From contig CACXCV010000167.1 of assembly GCA_902766215.1 (NCBI GenBank), forward strand, positions 1-7,932: a DNA stretch of 7,932 nucleotides, in the 5' to 3' direction. Under the pieces are notes generated by a model that searched no databases, had not been told where the DNA came from, and was given only the letters and a program-made list of their open reading frames with translations. The DNA comes from Oscillospiraceae bacterium. Its GTDB lineage: Bacteria > Bacillota > Clostridia > Oscillospirales > Oscillospiraceae. This document shows, piece by piece, positions 6,595 to 7,932 of this stretch. The first letter of the stretch is position 1, and each line of letters starts with the position of its first letter. The position numbers and the translations under genes are program-made.

Positions 6595-6623
6595 ATCATA
6601 GCATGCCGGGGCGAAAATGTCCA
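6595..6623 (-). promoter_or_regulatory. Sigma-A-type promoter of ruvX with extended -10
   Basis: On the minus strand, TGGACA (6618-6623) and TATGAT (6595-6600) are separated by 17 bases, each matching the consensus at five of six positions, with TGC directly before the -10. Transcription would start near 6588, about 27 bases upstream of the start codon at 6561. This supports the short form of ruvX. Confidence 0.7.
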
Positions 6624-6653
6624 TCCCGCCGGCCGGCTTGCGTCGGGCGCTGT

Positions 6654-6684
6654 CCCGGCACGGCGGACACATGCCGGGCTTTTC
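6654..6684 (+). terminator. Terminator-like hairpin upstream of the rpmG promoter
   Basis: CCCGGCA (6654-6660) and TGCCGGG (6672-6678) are exact complements around an 11-base loop, followed by CTTTTC. Read on the plus strand it would stop transcripts that leak from nfnAB through ruvX before they reach the rpmG operon. The stem is only 7 bp and the T run only 4, so this is a moderate call. Confidence 0.35.
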
Positions 6685-6717
6685 TGCAATTCCGGCAACT
6701 TTTTCAGTTGAAAAAGA

Positions 6718-6745
6718 TTGACAAGCCTTGATTTTATGATACAAT
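6718..6745 (+). promoter_or_regulatory. Strong sigma-A-type promoter of rpmG-secE-nusG
   Basis: A consensus -35 TTGACA (6718-6723) is followed after 16 bases by TACAAT (6740-6745), five of six, with TGA just before it as an extended -10. An A-rich tract (GAAAAAG, 6710-6716) directly upstream could act as an UP element. Transcription would start near 6752. This is the best promoter in the window, as expected for ribosomal genes. Confidence 0.85.
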
Positions 6746-6773
6746 AGTCATACCTGTGAAATCAGGGCTTTTT
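6724..6773. repeat. Long inverted repeat centred on the rpmG promoter, ending in a T run
   Basis: AGCCTTGATTT (6724-6734) pairs with AAATCAGGGCT (6759-6769) over 11 positions with one G-T pair. Just inside, TATGA (6735-6739) pairs with TCATA (6748-6752), leaving an 8-base loop that contains most of the -10 box and a 6-base bulge (6753-6758). T69-T73 follow the right arm. Because transcription starts inside the structure, rpmG mRNA carries only the right arm. The dyad could be an operator, or a terminator for transcripts arriving from upstream. Confidence 0.5.
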
Positions 6774-6833
6774 GTTGTGCCCTTTTGGCAGAACCAGCGC
6801 CTGATTCGCACCGCCGGGCACGGCCCTGGCCGT
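6764..6833 (+). other. Candidate structured leader of rpmG mRNA with competing stems
   Basis: Three stems share sequence. AGGGC (6764-6768) with GCCCT (6779-6783) is followed by TTTT and resembles a weak terminator. GTGCCC (6777-6782) with GGGCAC (6816-6821) would exclude the first. ACGGC (6820-6824) with GCCGT (6829-6833) overlaps the end of the second. This layout allows an attenuation switch, but the stems are short and could be chance. Further down, CTCCC (6842-6846) can pair with GGGAG (6859-6863). Confidence 0.25.
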
Positions 6834-6887
6834 AATCTTCTCTCCCGCCGGTGATACAGGGAGGCAACATAAAGGAGGTGCCGACAA

Positions 6888-7037
6888 ATGCGAGTCAAGA
6901 TCACCCTGAGATGTGACGAGTGCAAGCAGAGAAACTACAATACCATCAAGAACAAGAAGAACGATCCCGACCGTCTTCAGATGCGTAAATATTGCAGATT
7001 CTGCAGAAAGCACACCAACCATTCCGAGACGAAGTAA
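6888..7037 (+). CDS. rpmG: Ribosomal protein bL33 (zinc-binding form)
   Basis: This encodes a 49-residue protein of the large ribosomal subunit: it starts MRVKITLRCDECKQRNY and ends CRFCRKHTNHSETK. Cysteines 9, 12, 36 and 39 form two CxxC knuckles, so this is the zinc-binding form; zinc-free paralogues lack them and are often induced under zinc limitation. AAAGGAGGTG at 6871-6880 precedes ATG 6888, with AGGAGG ending 9 bases before it. It leads the rpmG-secE-nusG cluster, a common order in Firmicutes. Its arginine codons are AGA, CGT and CGA with no CGC, unlike the CGC-rich genes upstream, which suits a highly expressed gene. Confidence 0.97.
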   Translation: MRVKITLRCDECKQRNYNTIKNKKNDPDRLQMRKYCRFCRKHTNHSETK

Positions 7038-7049
7038 GGAGTTAGTAAC

Positions 7050-7292
7050 ATGGCAGCAGAAGCGAACAAGCAGCCCAACATCTTCGTCCGGGCCGGCAAG
7101 CGGATTGCCCGTTGGTTCCGCGAGATGCGCAGCGAGCTGAAAAAGGTTGTTTGGCCCACCAAGAGCCAGATGATCAACAACACGGTCATCGTCCTGCTCA
7201 GCGTTCTGGTCGTTGGCGTGTTTGTCTGGGTGTTCGACGCCGTGGCGAACTTGGTCGTACAGGGCATTATCTCCCTGTGCACCGGCGCATAA
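7050..7292 (+). CDS. secE: Protein translocase subunit SecE
   Basis: This encodes an 80-residue single-spanning SecE of the usual short Gram-positive type. It clamps SecY in the SecYEG channel of the cytoplasmic membrane. The conserved amphipathic segment is REMRSELKKVVWPTKSQ at about residues 24-40, followed by one hydrophobic helix at roughly 43-72 (NTVIVLLSVLVVGVFVWVFD and beyond). The ribosome binding site AAGGAG (7036-7041) overlaps the rpmG stop codon, and ATG 7050 lies 12 bases after that stop, which couples the two genes closely. Confidence 0.97.
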   Translation: MAAEANKQPNIFVRAGKRIARWFREMRSELKKVVWPTKSQMINNTVIVLLSVLVVGVFVWVFDAVANLVVQGIISLCTGA

Positions 7293-7302
7293 GGGGCGCC
7301 GG
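7282..7302 (+). promoter_or_regulatory. GC hairpin enclosing the secE stop and nusG ribosome binding site
   Basis: CCGGCGC (7282-7288) pairs perfectly with GCGCCGG (7296-7302). The 7-base loop ATAAGGG carries the secE stop codon (7290-7292) and most of the nusG ribosome binding site AAGGGG (7291-7296), and the stem ends two bases before ATG 7305. A ribosome finishing secE would melt the stem, which suggests that nusG translation is coupled to that of secE. The stem is seen; the coupling is inferred. Confidence 0.55.
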
Positions 7303-7304
7303 CC

Positions 7305-7829
7305 ATGGCTGACGCCGCAAAGTGGTATGTGGTCCACACATACTCCGGTTATGAAAACACCGTAAAGGCCACCATTGAAAAGAACGTTGAAAACCGCCAC
7401 CTGCAGGACATGATCCATGCGGTCTCGATCCCCATGGAGACGGTTACCGAAATCACCGACAACGGCCCCAAAACCATCGAGCGCAAGGTCTTCCCGGGAT
7501 ATGTCCTAGTAAAGATGGTCATGTCCGACGAGGCATGGTACATCGTCAAGAGCGTGCGCGGCGTGACCGGCTTTGTCGGTGAGGGCAACAAACCCATTCC
7601 GCTGACTGACGACGAGGTATATCAGATGGGCGTGGAAAAGCACACCATTGAAATTGCCTATCAGATCGGCGACACCGTGCGCATTACCGACGGCCCGCTG
7701 GACGGCTTTACCGGCACAGTCGAGGCTCTCGATGTGGACAAGAATGCCGTCACGGTGATTGTTTCCATGTTCGGCCGCGAAACGCCGGTCGAACTGGAGC
7801 TCGACCAGGTCGAGTCTGCGCTGGACTAA
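7305..7829 (+). CDS. nusG: Transcription elongation factor NusG
   Basis: This 174-residue factor binds RNA polymerase, influences elongation and pausing, and contacts ribosomal protein uS10 in transcription-translation coupling. The NGN domain occupies about residues 5-108, with WYVVHTYSGYEN at 7-18, the conserved FPGYVLVKM at 63-71, and WYIVKSVRGVTGFVG at 78-92. The KOW domain follows at about 119-174, with GDTVRITDGPLDGFTGTVE at 122-140. Length is normal for Firmicutes and there is no insertion domain. The start lies 12 bases after the secE stop. The ribosome binding site AAGGGG (7291-7296) is less perfect than those of the neighbours and lies in a hairpin loop. Confidence 0.98.
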   Translation: MADAAKWYVVHTYSGYENTVKATIEKNVENRHLQDMIHAVSIPMETVTEITDNGPKTIERKVFPGYVLVKMVMSDEAWYIVKSVRGVTGFVGEGNKPIPLTDDEVYQMGVEKHTIEIAYQIGDTVRITDGPLDGFTGTVEALDVDKNAVTVIVSMFGRETPVELELDQVESALD

Positions 7830-7852
7830 CGCCGGCGCGTTTCCCCGGCAAC

Positions 7853-7880
7853 GTGGGAGGGGCACGTCCCCGACTACCAC
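7853..7880 (+). promoter_or_regulatory. Probable ribosomal protein L1 binding site in the rplK leader
   Basis: The stem GTGG (7853-7856) with CCAC (7877-7880) encloses an asymmetric internal loop, GA on the left (7857-7858) and GACTA on the right (7872-7876), topped by GGGG (7859-7862) with CCCC (7868-7871) and a CACGT loop. Two helices joined by such a loop imitate the L1 site of 23S rRNA, and leaders of this type precede rplKA in many Firmicutes. Free L1 would bind here and repress translation of rplK and rplA. The element ends 21 bases before the rplK start. rplA itself lies outside the window. Confidence 0.65.
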
Positions 7881-7901
7881 ATTTCATTTGGAGGTGCTAT
7901 C

Positions 7902-7932
7902 ATGGCACAGAAAGTTACTGGTATTATCAAAC
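7902..7932 (+). CDS. rplK: Ribosomal protein uL11, N-terminal fragment
   Basis: The window ends after the first ten codons, MAQKVTGIIK, which match the start of bacterial L11 (typically MAKKV.G.IKLQ). GGAGGTG at 7890-7896 lies 5 bases before ATG 7902. Position after nusG is the standard order nusG-rplK-rplA. L11 forms the GTPase-associated stalk base of the large subunit. The rest of the gene is outside the window. Confidence 0.93.
   Translation, partial: MAQKVTGIIK

Larger units (their letters stand above)
6562..6887. other. Gene-free divergent control region between ruvX and rpmG
   Basis: These 326 bases hold no convincing gene on either strand. They contain the ruvX promoter (6595-6623), a terminator-like hairpin (6654-6684), an AT-rich palindrome (CTTTTTC 6699-6705, GAAAAAG 6710-6716) directly upstream of the rpmG -35, the rpmG promoter (6718-6745) inside a large dyad (6724-6773), and an rpmG leader of about 136 bases with several alternative pairings. 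Confidence 0.7.

Noticed and set aside
1167..6702. The 12-mer TCCGGCAACTTT at both 1167-1178 and 6691-6702, both in divergent spacers
   Set aside because: One or two repeated 12-mers are expected by chance in a window of this size, and the surroundings do not match further. Worth only a genome-wide count.
6154..6744. Longer ruvX starting at 6744
   Set aside because: The extra 61 residues have no family similarity, and the extension would run through the ruvX promoter and hairpins. The start at 6561 has a ribosome binding site.
7831..7849. GCCGG/CCGGC hairpin after the nusG stop as a terminator
   Set aside because: The stem is only 5 bp with a 9-base loop and no T tract, so transcription most likely continues into rplK.

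Overview
This window looks like a housekeeping stretch of a GC-rich chromosome from the class Clostridia, probably the Oscillospiraceae/Ruminococcaceae side. The reasons are the oligoendopeptidase F and Bacillus-type xanthine phosphoribosyltransferase sequences, an NfnAB-type electron-bifurcating transhydrogenase typical of anaerobes, strong AGGAGG-type ribosome binding sites on most genes, and the order rpmG-secE-nusG-rplK. GC-rich codons dominate by eye; GC content was not counted and the genus cannot be named. No mobile element, CRISPR array, tRNA or rRNA gene was seen.

Layout. Positions 2-199 hold the 3' end of an unidentified plus-strand gene. It converges, with 3 bases between stop codons, on a minus-strand EamA/DMT-type ten-helix transporter (203-1102) with its own sigma-A-like promoter and a perfect 13-bp palindrome at the predicted transcription start. 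Divergent from it is a two-gene unit, pepF (1225-3024) and xpt (3041-3619), closed by a strong hairpin terminator at 3638-3673. After 217 bases with a clear promoter (3762-3790) come nfnA (3837-4679) and nfnB (4681-6093), with a GC-rich terminator hairpin at 6107-6143. ruvX (6154-6561, minus) converges on nfnB and has its own promoter at 6595-6623. The 326 bases between the ruvX and rpmG start codons hold no gene but two opposed promoters and several inverted repeats. The window ends with rpmG (6888-7037), secE (7050-7292), nusG (7305-7829) and the first 31 bases of rplK (7902 onward).

How the genes work together. NfnA and NfnB form one enzyme that couples ferredoxin and NADH oxidation to NADPH formation, or the reverse. 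RpmG, SecE, NusG and RplK belong to the conserved ribosome/secretion/transcription cluster that usually continues into rplA and rplJL. PepF (peptide turnover) and Xpt (purine salvage) share a transcript but have no obvious biochemical link; both recycle building blocks. RuvX acts in rRNA processing or DNA repair.

No undescribed multi-gene system was found. The most interesting material is regulatory: a likely L1-binding mRNA element before rplK, a GC hairpin that places the secE stop and the nusG ribosome binding site in its loop, and a large dyad centred on the rpmG promoter with mutually exclusive leader pairings downstream. These are read by eye and no folding or homology search was run.
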